A stretch of 36,860 nt of DNA from Prorocentrum cordatum (lineage: Eukaryota > Sar > Dinophyceae > Prorocentrales > Prorocentraceae). The notes below the pieces were generated by a model. It had not been told where the DNA came from, made no database searches, and saw nothing but the letters and a program-made list of their open reading frames with translations. Location of the stretch: assembly GCA_963575745.1 (NCBI GenBank), contig CAUYUJ010014175.1, forward strand, positions 394,586 through 431,445, in the 5' to 3' direction. Position numbers and translations under genes: made by a program. Below, piece by piece: positions 1 to 8,710 of this stretch (position 1 is its first letter; each line of letters starts with the position of its first letter).

Positions 1-13
1 GTTCAAGCAGAAG

Positions 14-575
14 GTGGTGAAGAAGTTACGGGAGGTTGCTGGCCCTGCGGACGTTATCTTGGAGGAGAGCGGCACGTCCGAGTCTCAGCAGAATGCTGTT
101 GTCGAGCGCGAGGTCCGGAGCACGGCTCGCACACTAGTGCACGCATGCCTGGAGCATCATCGCGTCCAGGTGCCGCTCAAGCACCCTCTCAGAATTTATG
201 CCGTGGAGTACGCAGGGCAGCTACTGAATAGGTCCCAGCGTGCCGCCAAGGACAACAGGACCGCCTACGAGATACGCAAAAGCAAGCCCTATCGTCGGAA
301 GCTGTCCCCATTCGGAGAGGCCGTAATGTACATGCCAATATCGGCGGTACGACGGCGACGAAAATTCGAGGACAGGTGGGAGACCGGGATCTACTTGGGG
401 CTGGTGGGGCGCAGCAACGTTTGCTCGTAGGCACGCCTCGCGGCGTCTTCAAGGTGAACTGCGTGAAGCGGTTGCCGGAGATCCAGTCCAGCGACCCGGA
501 GCTCTTGAAGTCCATCGTCGGGGTCCCCTGGGACCCAGTACCCGGGGAACCAGGAGGGCAAACCATCGACTACGA
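14..575 (+). pseudogene. Copia integrase C-terminal fragment, frameshifted
   Basis: The first frame (14-430) contains QQNAVVEREVRS, matching the end of the copia integrase core where a conserved Asn and Glu-Arg precede a helix. It continues into the stretch ending GIYLGLVGRS, typical of the region after the core. The frame then shifts near 410-425. The continuation, with GTPRGVFKVNCVKRLPEIQ, is read in the frame that opens at 376. The catalytic DDE residues upstream lie outside the window. In an active element this part binds DNA and is followed by a variable linker to reverse transcriptase. Confidence 0.75.
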
Positions 576-994
576 ACCCCTCAGGGTCACCGAACCAATC
601 GTCCCTGAGGCGGAGTTGCCCCCACGAGTTCCGAAGCCAGGTCTCCGCAGGTTATCCCGGGAAGATTTTATCGTCGTCGGGAGGTGGAGCTTCGAGCGTA
701 CGGTTTCTCTGACAATTGTCCTGGATGTGCCGCAGCATTTGAGGGCCGACCAGCGCGTCTGCACACGCACGAGTGTCATGACAGGATCGAGGCGGCGATC
801 CTGGCGGACGAGAGGTCCGAAGTTCGACAGCGAGTCGAAGAAGCTCACCGTCGACGAGGCGAGCCAGAAGCACCACCAGACAGACGACCAGGAGGAGCAC
901 AGGTTCTACGACCAGGCGAGGTCGCAGGAGAGGTGCCGACAGAAGCGGGCAGCCCCGCGCCGTCGGACCAGCTAGGGAGCGCGCCGGAAACGGG

Positions 995-1178
995 TACTCC
1001 AGATTTCGTAATAAAAGGGAGGGGGTCTGGACCCTCCAAGACAAGCCATTTCAGACCCCCCCTCGTGGGAGAACCCTCCAAAACATCGTCCCCAGACCAC
1101 CCCAGACCCTCCAAGATAGCCTGGAAGAGACCCCCCCCGAAATGCGACCCCCTCCTTTTTATTACGAAATCTGGAGTA
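995..1178. mobile_element. Stowaway-like MITE (Tc1/mariner type), 184 bp with flanking TA
   Basis: Positions 995-1027 and the reverse complement of 1146-1178 match over 33 bases with one mismatch. The shared end begins TACTCCAGATTTCGTAATAA. Read as TA duplication plus a terminal repeat starting CTCC, this fits the Tc1/mariner/Stowaway class: TA target site, CTCC ends and no coding capacity. The interior is purine/pyrimidine-biased, with repeated CCCTCCAAGA-like words. It sits in the poorly conserved linker between integrase and reverse transcriptase of the copia remnant, so it is younger than that element. Confidence 0.75.
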
Positions 1179-1895
1179 GCCCCGCGCTGGCGGACGCTCA
1201 GAGCAGGAACGCGCCGGAAGCGGGCAGCTCCGCGCAGGCAAACGTGCGGAGCCAGCCGGATTCGCAGGAGGCGGGCAGCACTGTGCCATCCAAGAGTCCG
1301 GGCCAGGCTCAAGCACGCCTCGAGCGGCAGCGGGCAGCACCGCACTGCGGAGAGGCGAGGTCGGAGCTGGGGACGACCCAGCGGGTAGTCCGCACGATCG
1401 GGCTGCCCAGAGGGCGCGGCGCGAGGTCGCGGAGATCGTAGGCGAGCTGATGCAACTAGGAACGGCCATCGGGCCGCGGCTGCAGGAGGCGATCCGGCAG
1501 CCTATCAAGACGACGTCGTCGTGATCGAGTCGGAGGTGTTCTGCAAGGAAGCGGTTCACTAACCAAGCGTCCCGGTGGGGAGTCCACCCCAGGGTCGCAC
1601 TAGACCTGACTTCGGGTTGGGATCTTGAGAACCACTCGCACGTGGAGCAGGCGGAAGGCCTCCAGGGCACTGTCCGCCCGGAACTGGTGATTGGGCATTC
1701 GCATTTTGGAGCCAATCGCAACTTGTACCGCAAGCAGTTGCAAGACGGACACTACTTCCTCCACGAGCACACGAATGGTCCCGCCCCTGGCCACGAGCAC
1801 CACGGGCAGGGGAAGAAACAGAAAGAGGAGGAGGATGGTAGCCATCTGCTGGGGCATGAGGGCGTCCAGCATGTCAAGGCTGGGAGGGCCTCAGG

Positions 1896-2228
1896 ATGGC
1901 TGGCCAAGCCGAGGAGCTCACGAAGCTCCAGGGCGCCGACAGCGAGAAGGCCATCGGCAGCATAGGGACCGTGAGTCCAACCGTGGAGAATAAGCCAGCC
2001 ATCATGGTGGCAATGTTGCGAGGTCTGCGCAGGCAGCTGCAGCAGGACGGCGCGGTCAGCATCAACGCCCTGGAGCCGGGCCTGACAAGCCACGACGCCC
2101 AGGAGTGGGACGAAGACGGGCTCGAGCAGTTCTTCGACGAGTTGACGGGCGAACGGCTGAGGCCGAAGGAAGTCAGGGAGGCCAAAGTCAAGGAAATTGA
2201 GTTTCTTCGTTCTTTTCCCTGTCTATGA
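1896..2228 (+). pseudogene. Copia reverse transcriptase, N-terminal connection segment
   Basis: The frame includes FFDELTGERLRPKEVREAKV followed by KEIEFLRSF. This matches the segment just before the copia RT fingers, where a conserved Lys-Glu-Glu-Ile-x-Phe motif is usual. The frame ends at 2228. The expected continuation (EGAG..., then a region resembling the R(W)VDxNKGD box) is visible only by changing frame between 2228 and 2362. At least one indel therefore breaks it. Confidence 0.6.
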
Positions 2229-2362
2229 GAGGGTGCCGGAGGCGATGGCCAAAGGCAAAGAGTTCATGTCGACAAGGTGGACTATAACCAACAAAGGAGA
2301 CGTGAACGCACCAGACGTGAGATAGATTCGTCGGGCGTGAGTGTAAGTGGAAGTCGCCGGCG

Positions 2363-3205
2363 ATGGAGAACACTTTCGCCGCGACTCCACCACTGGAGTC
2401 GTTGAAATACTTGCTGTCCCGGTTCCAGTCGCGCAGGATGGGCCCGACCAGAAACCCCGGAGAGCGTAAGATCTTAGTTCTTGACGTTTCTCGAGCGCAT
2501 TTTCATCCGAAGTGCCGCCGTGAGCTGTACATCAGGCTGCAGGAGGAGGACGCTCAGGCAGGCTTCGTGGGCAAGTTGCTGCGCACCCTGTACGGGACAC
2601 GGGGTGCAGCAAACGCCTGGGACGAGTTTTCCAACGATGCGATCGTCAGGCGCGAGTACGAGGTGGGGCTGTCATCACCTTGCCTGTACTACTGCGCTGC
2701 CGAAGACAGCACTGGGTGGCGCCATGGGGACGATCTAGTGCTTGAGGGGCCCGATGATTGGTCAGACCATCTTGAAGAGGGCCTCCTGAGCGTGATGATC
2801 CTACAGAGACGTGCGAAGCTCGGCTGGGACAAGGCAGACGACAAGCACGTTACCACCTTGAACAGGTTGGTGGACTTGAACGATGCGTCTCGGGTGATTT
2901 CTCTGGAGCCTGCTCCACGCCATGTTGATTTACTTGGTGGCCTGGTTGGTTTCGACGGCCAGTCGAAGTTCGTGACGACACCAGCCGGCAAGCGGTTGGA
3001 GGACATGCGCGATGAGGAGCCCTTAGGCCGAGGGCAGGCGACAGTGTTCCGATCCGCAAGAATGAGGCTAGCCTACCTTGCTGCAGACGTCCCGGTGTAC
3101 GGATTCAGCGCAAACAGGTTGGCGAGGTTCATGGCTAAGCCGACGGTTGGGTCTTGGGCACGCTTGAAGAGATGCCTGAGGTACCTGCATGGGCACGGCC
3201 GGTAG
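2363..3205 (+). pseudogene. Copia reverse transcriptase domain with HGDD active-site box
   Basis: This 280-codon open stretch has the RT landmarks in order: ILVLDVSRAHFHP with the first catalytic Asp near residue 41, LYIRLQEEDA near 55-64, LLRTLYGTRGAANAWDEF near 72-89, and HGDD at about 121-124, where most copia elements have YVDD. The C-terminal part runs through RHVDLLGG and ends RLARFMAKPTVGSWARLKRC, the thumb/connection to RNase H. It stops at 3205 in the middle of the connection, so it is truncated by frameshift. In a live element it would copy genomic RNA into cDNA inside virus-like particles. The first ATG at 2363 is not a native start. Confidence 0.85.
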
Positions 3206-3449
3206 ATCCAACATTTCCCTCTGCAGGACCAGCCAGGCCGGATCGACGTCTACACGGACAGCGACTGGGCTCAATCCAGATCGTACGAGCGTGTCTTGGT
3301 AGTCACCATGCACGGCGCGCATTGTCTGCGAGTGCAGGCTGCGACGCAGACGGCCCCTGCCTTGAGCTCTGGCGTGGCAGAGTTTGTTGCCCAGGTGAAG
3401 GGCGGCTCCACCGCCATCGGCATGAGGTCGATGATTCGAGACTCGGCGG
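3206..3449 (+). pseudogene. Copia RNase H, N-terminal half
   Basis: Translation in a shifted frame gives IDVYTDSDWA near 3240-3270, containing the first catalytic Asp of copia RNase H. Then follows VVTMHGAHCLR and ALSSGVAEFVAQVKGG, where families usually have SSGEAEF; the catalytic Glu position is Val here. The half-domain ends at GMRSMIRDSAVD, where a 157-bp inverted-repeat element interrupts it. Loss of the Glu and the insertion make it inactive. Confidence 0.75.
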
Positions 3450-3606
3450 TGGACAAACCTCCCTTTAGTAAACCTCCCTTTAGTGAAAACGGCCTGGGAC
3501 CGAAACCGACGGATCTGGACCCGCAAAAATAACGGCCGCGACGCCCTCTCGCGAACCGAAAACGGCCAATTCCTCAATCGACGTGTCAGGGTAGGAGGTC
3601 TGTCCA
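3450..3606. mobile_element. 157-bp element with 13-bp terminal inverted repeats inserted in RNase H
   Basis: TGGACAAACCTCC at 3450-3462 and GGAGGTCTGTCCA at 3594-3606 are inverted repeats matching at 12 of 13 positions. The copy splits the RNase H domain between its two halves. Inside the left end, AACCTCCCTTTAGT is tandemly duplicated (about 3457-3484). I see no clean target-site duplication; the flanks ACTCGGCGG and ACCCCGAGA agree at only 5 of 9. The superfamily is therefore unassigned. Confidence 0.55.
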
Positions 3607-3957
3607 ACCCCGAGAGACATGGGAGGCCAGGTGTCCCTAGACCTGCACACGGACAGCACGGCAAGCAAAGGCATTGCATCTGGAGTGGGCTTGGGCACGG
3701 TCCGCCGTTTGGACACGGGCCTGCTCTGGCTACAACACCACGTCAATCGCAAGGACCTCAGGGTCAAGAAGGTGCGCAAGGACGAGAACTTGGCGAACAT
3801 CGGGACGAAGGCCGTTTCCGTAACGGTGCAGGAGACCCTGATGAACTTGATGGGCTTCAAGGAAGTTGCAGGAAGACATCCGAAGGCGCTGAAAGTGGCT
3901 GGAGAAAAAGTCGGGCCAGAAGCGGCTAGCACCGCGCTGGCTGACGAGCACGACTGA
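3607..3957 (+). pseudogene. Copia RNase H, C-terminal half
   Basis: The frame opening at 3619 contains LDLHTDSTASKGIAS, then RRLDTGLLWLQHHV and ENLANIGTKA, the C-terminal half of copia RNase H (consensus HTDSxxAxxIA ... H.....WL... ENxADxxTK). It ends with a stop at 3955-3957, a plausible native end of pol. It is separated from its N-terminal half by the 3450-3606 insertion and is in a different frame. Confidence 0.75.
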
Positions 3958-3994
3958 GAACGGTCTAATTGCGACCACGGACGTTTGAGTCCAG

Positions 3995-4070
3995 AATGGC
4001 AGCGGTTAGAGCGTGGCCTGTCCTGCGAAGACAGGATGCGGCCAAGGAGGGGCGTTCGGGTTAACCCCTT
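3995..4070 (+). other. tRNA-like fold, possible tRNA-derived SINE head
   Basis: A 6-bp stem CCTGTC/GACAGG (4017-4022 with 4030-4035) closes a 7-base loop CTGCGAA. That has the C-T-N-N-N-A-A layout of an anticodon loop and would give anticodon GCG. Upstream GGCAGCGGTTAGAGC resembles a D-arm/A box, and downstream GCGTTCGGGTT resembles a degenerate B box. The acceptor stem is poor, so a functional tRNA is unlikely. A tRNA-derived retroposon head is the best reading. A perfect hairpin TATCCCAT/ATGGGATA lies just downstream, near 4099-4118. Confidence 0.35.
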
Positions 4071-4167
4071 CCCCGGGAAGGTAGTTTAACACAGTCGTTT
4101 ATCCCATCGAATGGGATACCAATTGGGAACAGCTTTGTAACCCGATTCCGGGCCAGAACGGATTGCT

Positions 4168-4189
4168 GCCGCAACCGTTTTGGCTCAAG
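4168..4189 (+). other. DinoSL (spliced-leader) relic
   Basis: This stretch matches the 22-nt dinoflagellate spliced leader at 19 of 22 positions by my alignment, with an exact 3' end TTTTGGCTCAAG. It is followed by ACGCG, not a GT donor, so it is not an SL RNA gene. Spliced leaders are added to mRNA by trans-splicing, so a genomic copy points to reverse transcription and re-integration of a mature mRNA. No open gene follows on +; the retroposed copy, if any, has decayed. Confidence 0.65.
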
Positions 4190-4200
4190 ACGCGAGGGGA

Positions 4201-4260
4201 GGTGCACGACGCTTACATTAGCGCTGCACACATTCGTTGTGAAGGTGCACGACGCTTACA
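4201..4260. repeat. 17-bp direct repeat
   Basis: GGTGCACGACGCTTACA occurs at 4201-4217 and again at 4244-4260, immediately after the DinoSL relic. It may be a duplication in the decayed retroposed copy. Confidence 0.6.
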
Positions 4261-4405
4261 ATGCTTGGGCACACAACGTTTTCAACATGTAGCCCTCGCC
4301 TGAGCGCAACGACCATACGTCTTGAAAGCTGGCAGCAAACAGCTCTGTCTCAAAATGGGGCCATCGCCTTGGCGCCGCGCATATTCGTTCTCGGGAAATG
4401 AAACG

Positions 4406-5100
4406 CGAGAGAGAGAGAGAGAAGAGAGTGAGTGAGTGAGACATGGGAAAGAATTGACCCTTCTCCCCCTCCTCCTCCGAGTTGTACGCGTGCCCGCAGG
4501 AGGAGCAACATGTGATACTCATGAACGTTCTGCGCCCCAGGTGGATGTCTCGGGTTGGCGTTACACCCCCTCCCTGGCACGAGGAGCGCACCAGGGCTTC
4601 GATTCAATACACCCTCTTGCTCTTCGGCCCCACGGCCCAGCGCCGACCCAAGACATCCGCGCGGGCCTCTGAAAACTTGTGCTTACGACTTTGTGCGCAT
4701 GTGTGTGTGCGTGCGTATGACCGTGTGTGTGATGCTGAACTTCCCCCACAATCCACACATTTATCCGAGGGCCTGGAGGTCTCCCAGATGGGGTCCGCGA
4801 AGATGGGATCGGAGGGTCACAGCACATCGCCGATGCATCGCCGATGCATCAGCGACGTCGGCAGCACATCGGCAACGCCAGTGTGGAGAAAAACCGGGAT
4901 CCACATCGAGCCGCATCGCGCATCACCGTTGCATCACCGATGCGGCGCGATCCTCCGACCCTGTTTGCTCGGACCCTGTTGGGGAGGAAGGTCTGCCTGC
5001 GCGAGGAGACGATCCAAAACGGGTCTTACGTGAGATGACGTAGCGAACTTACGCCGCAGCTTACGCGGGCCGCTGGCGCGGCACGCTGCGTTGGAGACGA
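4406..5100. repeat. Gene-free stretch with GA, GT and GCATCGCC simple repeats
   Basis: (GA)n followed by (GAGT)n occupies 4406-4440. A (TG)-rich patch spans about 4699-4731. Imperfect repeats of the type CATCGCCGATG run over about 4824-4945. Repeated CTTACG words occur over 5025-5125. No frame here has domain-like composition. Confidence 0.6.
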
Positions 5101-5449
5101 GGGCGCTTACGCGCGACCTTACGCGGGCATCTAACTCGCCAGTGTCGGAGCAAACGATCCCGTTGTTGCGTCGCTCATATTATTTGGGACACGCGTCTGT
5201 AATCGCGCGGGCGACGAGATTGGTACAACAGCAGTCCGAAACAATACGTACCGAAGGTAAGCTCGCAGAGCTTCTGGCAGTAACAGAGGCTGACGGATTA
5301 CCGCCAGCACCTAGTGACCCCGCGCCAGGCTCACTCCGTCGCCGAACAGCGCTGCAAACCGCTGCTCAGGACCGACGACGCCGAGTGGATCCGGGGGGTG
5401 TCCTCCCCACCCAGCGAGGTGCGAGGCGTAGGCAGCGGGCAGGGGACCG

Positions 5450-6060
5450 AGGAGTAGCGAAAGAAAGAAGGGAAGGGAGGAATGGAAGGGAGTGTCTGGA
5501 TCCTGATCCTCCTCTTCCTCCTCCTCTTCTGCATCTTCCTCTGACTTCCTCCTCCTCCTCCTCCTCCCGCTTCCCTCCCGGCCAGGTGGCGCAGGCCGTG
5601 GTGTTGGTGAGGGAAATTGGGGAAGCAGGATGGAAACGTTAGGAATGACGAAGGACAGAGAGGGAGGAGGGGAGGGAGGATTGAGGGAGGAGGAAGCGGA
5701 TGACATGGAGGACATGGAGGAATGCGAGTAGGAATAGCAGGACATGGAACACAAGGACGACTAAGACAAAAAATAGTCAGAGGGTGATGCGAGTACGAAC
5801 AGCATCAGCAACATCACCAGCAGTAGGACCTGGAGCAACGGCGACACCATGAGGGATGAGTGGAGAGGAATGGGGTACCAAATGTGCGGGCCAGGAAGGG
5901 TAAGGAAGATTGGGGGAGCAGGGAGGGGGGGGGTGACAAGGAGGAAGAGGATGGATTGGAAGAATACGGAAGCAAAGGAGGGGAGTTGCAGGCGGCCGGG
6001 GTATCTGAACTGATTGGGACCCGAGAAAAAAAGGTCAAGGGGGGGGGAAAATATATCCGC
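5450..6060. repeat. Strand-asymmetric purine/pyrimidine tracts, no gene
   Basis: GA-rich runs on + (5455-5500, 5640-5760, 5890-5975) alternate with a CT-rich run (about 5505-5580). Translations give only low-complexity E/R/G or S/P/L peptides. I see no gene. The following 6060-6400 is lower in GC and also unassigned. Confidence 0.5.
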
Positions 6061-6399
6061 TCAAAATCTGCCCCCTACCCTTCTCGGGCATGGTGCAATT
6101 TCACCCATGTACAATGTTTCAAGGTCCCAGGGCCCGAAAACGGTCCCCACAGGCAGGAACAGAAAACAACAAACACACCCCGAGTTCAGAACCTCAAACC
6201 TGCCAGCCCTTTCTACTGCCAGCTCGAAATTCTGAAAATCGGTGGCACCCCTCACGCAGATCGTGACGTCAGGGTCCAAAAACACATGGGAATTTCAACA
6301 TGTTAACATAAAACCTTCAAAAAACACATTGTAATTTCAATAATTTCGACCCCGATTCTCAGAGAATTGCGGTTTCGCCTGAAACATCCTCCCAAAATC

Positions 6400-6660
6400 G
6401 AGCCCCGACGTACCCTCTGGTACCCCAGACCCCGCCTCGGAACCTCCTGGGGGCCTCCCGGAACCTCCTGGGGCCTCCTGAACCTTCTGGTAGCCAAGAC
6501 CCGGCCTCGCAGCCTCCTGGGGGTCTCCTGAAACCTCCTGGGGCCTCCTGCGGCCTCCTGGAGCCTCTTGGGGCCTCCTGAAGCCTCCTGGGGTCTCCTG
6601 GGGCCTCCTGAGTCCGCCCGGGGCCTCCTGGGGCCTACTGGGGCCTACTGGGGCCTCAGA
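6400..6660. repeat. Minisatellite, about 11-bp unit GGGGCCTCCTG
   Basis: Degenerate units of 10-11 bp repeat across the interval, and a few more appear at about 6804-6865. The same word in reverse orientation recurs at 11920-12070, so the repeat family is dispersed. Long open frames across it are artefacts of the repeat (peptides rich in P-Q-E-A-P-G-G). Confidence 0.8.
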
Positions 6661-6991
6661 ACTACATGCACACACAGAGACACAAATCACGCCCAACACA
6701 TCACACGCTAGACAAACATAACACACACAACACCTACAACGCACAAAAAACACGCACAACTCTGAGCACACATCACACACATACACACACAACATTCACA
6801 GTCCTGGGGCCTCCTGGAGCCTCTTCTGGTATCCAAGTCGGGCCTCCTGAGGCTTCCTGGGGGGCCCTGGTACACACATCGCAAGGTGTGGCAACCACAC
6901 TTGCGCTCGAGTGCGACTTCGCTGTTGCATTTCACTCCTGCTTCAAACGCCCCTTAAGTTTTTTTGTATCAGCCTGCACACACGTGCCACT

Positions 6992-7037
<46 letters not shown>

Positions 7038-7140
7038 GAAGCACCCCGCAATTGCGGATAAGACTGCGCTGACCGGTCCACCAAGGCCAAAATCATCGCA
7101 ATAAGCATCGGCGCCGCCGTCGTCGTCGCCGTCACCGTCG
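6660..7140. repeat. CA-rich, (GT)n(AT)n and GCCGTC repeats
   Basis: Loosely repeated ACACA words fill 6665-6800. (GT)n at about 6992-7004 passes directly into (AT)n to about 7035. GCCGTC/GTCGCC hexamer repeats follow at 7105-7150. No gene is seen. Confidence 0.7.
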
Positions 7141-7439
7141 CCGTCGCCGCCGTAATAATTGTAGTAGCTGCAATCGCAGTAGCGGCGCGGATGATAGAGG
7201 TGTAGGGGATGCATTTGTGATCGTATAAACGCCAATAGCGTCACCATTTGATCAGTGAAATTTGATAGCAGAAACAATAATCATGATAGTAATGCTGGGA
7301 CTCGAAATCCCGCCATCCCTTTGGGCGACAGGCGGTCCAACGAGATCTTTATTCCCTCTTCCAAAACCCCCTTTTCCCCTTCGGGAGGGGTTTACCCCTC
7401 CCCCATACCCCCTCCCCTGGACTTGGACGGGGGCGGTCG

Positions 7440-8260
7440 CGATGTGTCAGGGGGTCCTTTTCGGCCCAAGATGGCCCCAAGAGGGCCTCAGAGAGCCCAA
7501 GATGGCCTTCAATATCGGTCGAGACAGCCCAACATGGCCCAAGATAGCTAACAACATGCCTCCAAGAGGCCCCAAGAGGACCACAAGACGGTCCCAGGTG
7601 CTTTTGGAGACCCGTCAGGACCTCCCCGAGAAAGCAATTTCCTTCAAACACCTGAAGAAAATCAATGATGTTTGCCTTCTCGCCCTGTCGCCTCCGCTGC
7701 GCTTTTGAGGCCTCAAGATGGCGCCAATATGGCCCAAGAGAGCTCCAAGAGCGGCCCAAGAGGCCCTCAGACGGCCCCAAGAGCGCCCAAGAGCGGCCCA
7801 AGAGGGCCCCAAGAGCGCCCCAAGATGCGATTCCGGTGGCCCCCCAAGGGGGGAGACAAATCGGGGACCCCCCTCCTTTTTGATCGATGGCCTCCAAGAT
7901 GGCCCCAGGAGGCGCTCCATAGCCCCCAAGAAGGCCCCAAGAGAGGCCCAAGAGAGCCCCAAGGAGGCCCCAGGAGCGCCGCCCCAAGACGCCCCAAAAG
8001 AGCCCCAAGAGGGCCCCAAGACCCCTAAAGAGCCCCAAGAGGGCCCCAAGATGCCCCAAAAGAGCCCCGAGAGGACCCCAAGACCCCCCCCCCCCCAAAA
8101 AAAAAAAAACCCAAGAGGGCCCCAAGATGCCCCAAAAGAGCCCCAAGGGGGCCCCAAGATGCCCCAAAAGAGGGCCGAGAGATCCCTGAGACCCCCAAAA
8201 GTGCCCCATAGCTCCAAGAAAGCCTCCTGTGTTCCAAGATAGCCTCCAAGATGGCTCGAC
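7440..8260. repeat. Minisatellite, about 11-bp unit CCAAGAGGGCC / CCAAGATGGCC
   Basis: Units repeat throughout, with a C10/A10 homopolymer junction near 8084-8109. The minus-strand frame through it reads as a monotonous L-G-P-S-W-G peptide, so I treat it as non-coding. Sequence 7625-7700 is a non-repetitive insert. The same unit type recurs at 35200-35365 and 35585-36860. Confidence 0.8.
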
Positions 8261-8690
8261 ACCCTCCTCCCCCTCCTCTCCTTGTCCGCTCTGTTTCACT
8301 ATATGTGTTTCTTTTTTCCATTGCCCGTCAGCTCTCATGGGAAGGGCTTCTGAATGGACTGGCGGGGATTCGCGAAGCGGAAACAATTGTACTACTAGTA
8401 GCAATTGTGGTGGTGATAGTTGTAATAATAATAGCAGAAATGGCTTCTCGCTCCGTCTCCGATAAACGTATCCAGCAGAAGTGCGACGCAAGAAACAAGC
8501 ACTGTGAGAAACTGACCGGGTTCAGTTTTCCCTGGCAGGTTCGAGCATGCGCTGCGTTTGCCGACGCCCAGCTCTTGAAAGCGGCCCTACACATGCCGCC
8601 GCTGCTCGAGCCCGCGCAATTGCAGCAGACATGATCAGGCAATGCTGATCGCCCCCCAGCAGCCGCCCCAACGGCCGCCCCCCATGCTGG

Positions 8691-8710
8691 TTCGCGCCAG
8701 AGGCTGCGAA
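8691..8710 (-). repeat. Covarying hairpin element directly after gene A stop codon
   Basis: On + this reads TTCGCGCCAGAGGCTGCGAA. A 5-bp outer stem TTCGC/GCGAA and inner stem GCC/GGC enclose triloop AGA, with one bulged T. In sense it starts at the base after TAA. Confidence 0.85.

Larger units (their letters stand above)
1..3957 (+). mobile_element. Decayed Ty1/copia-type retrotransposon pol remnant
   Basis: In order along + there are an integrase C-terminal part, a reverse transcriptase and an RNase H, which is the Ty1/copia pol order. The left end runs off the window, so gag, protease and the integrase catalytic core are not seen. The frame is broken at least near 410-425, near 2225-2362, near 3205 and across 3450-3606, and two short inverted-repeat elements are inserted. 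No LTR pair could be identified, since only the 3' side is present. Between about 975 and 1890 no domain is recognisable apart from the insert at 995-1178. The element is dead. The domain assignments rest on motifs I recognise; the family name is inferred from domain order. Confidence 0.85.

Noticed and set aside
3995-4070. Functional tRNA-Arg gene
   Set aside because: The anticodon arm is convincing, but the acceptor stem and T-arm are too degenerate.
4168-4189. SL RNA gene
   Set aside because: The leader copy is not followed by a GT splice donor and carries three substitutions; a relic fits better.
7349-8491. 380-codon minus-strand frame, L/G/W/P-rich
   Set aside because: It follows the 11-bp repeat exactly; with no stops in the unit, any frame stays open. 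No independent coding evidence.
8251-8634. 127-codon plus-strand frame with a hydrophobic segment (IVLLVAIVVVIVVIIIA)
   Set aside because: The hydrophobic run comes from a GTA/GTG/ATA-rich trinucleotide patch (8385-8435). No promoter, homology or second feature supports it, though a small membrane protein cannot be excluded.
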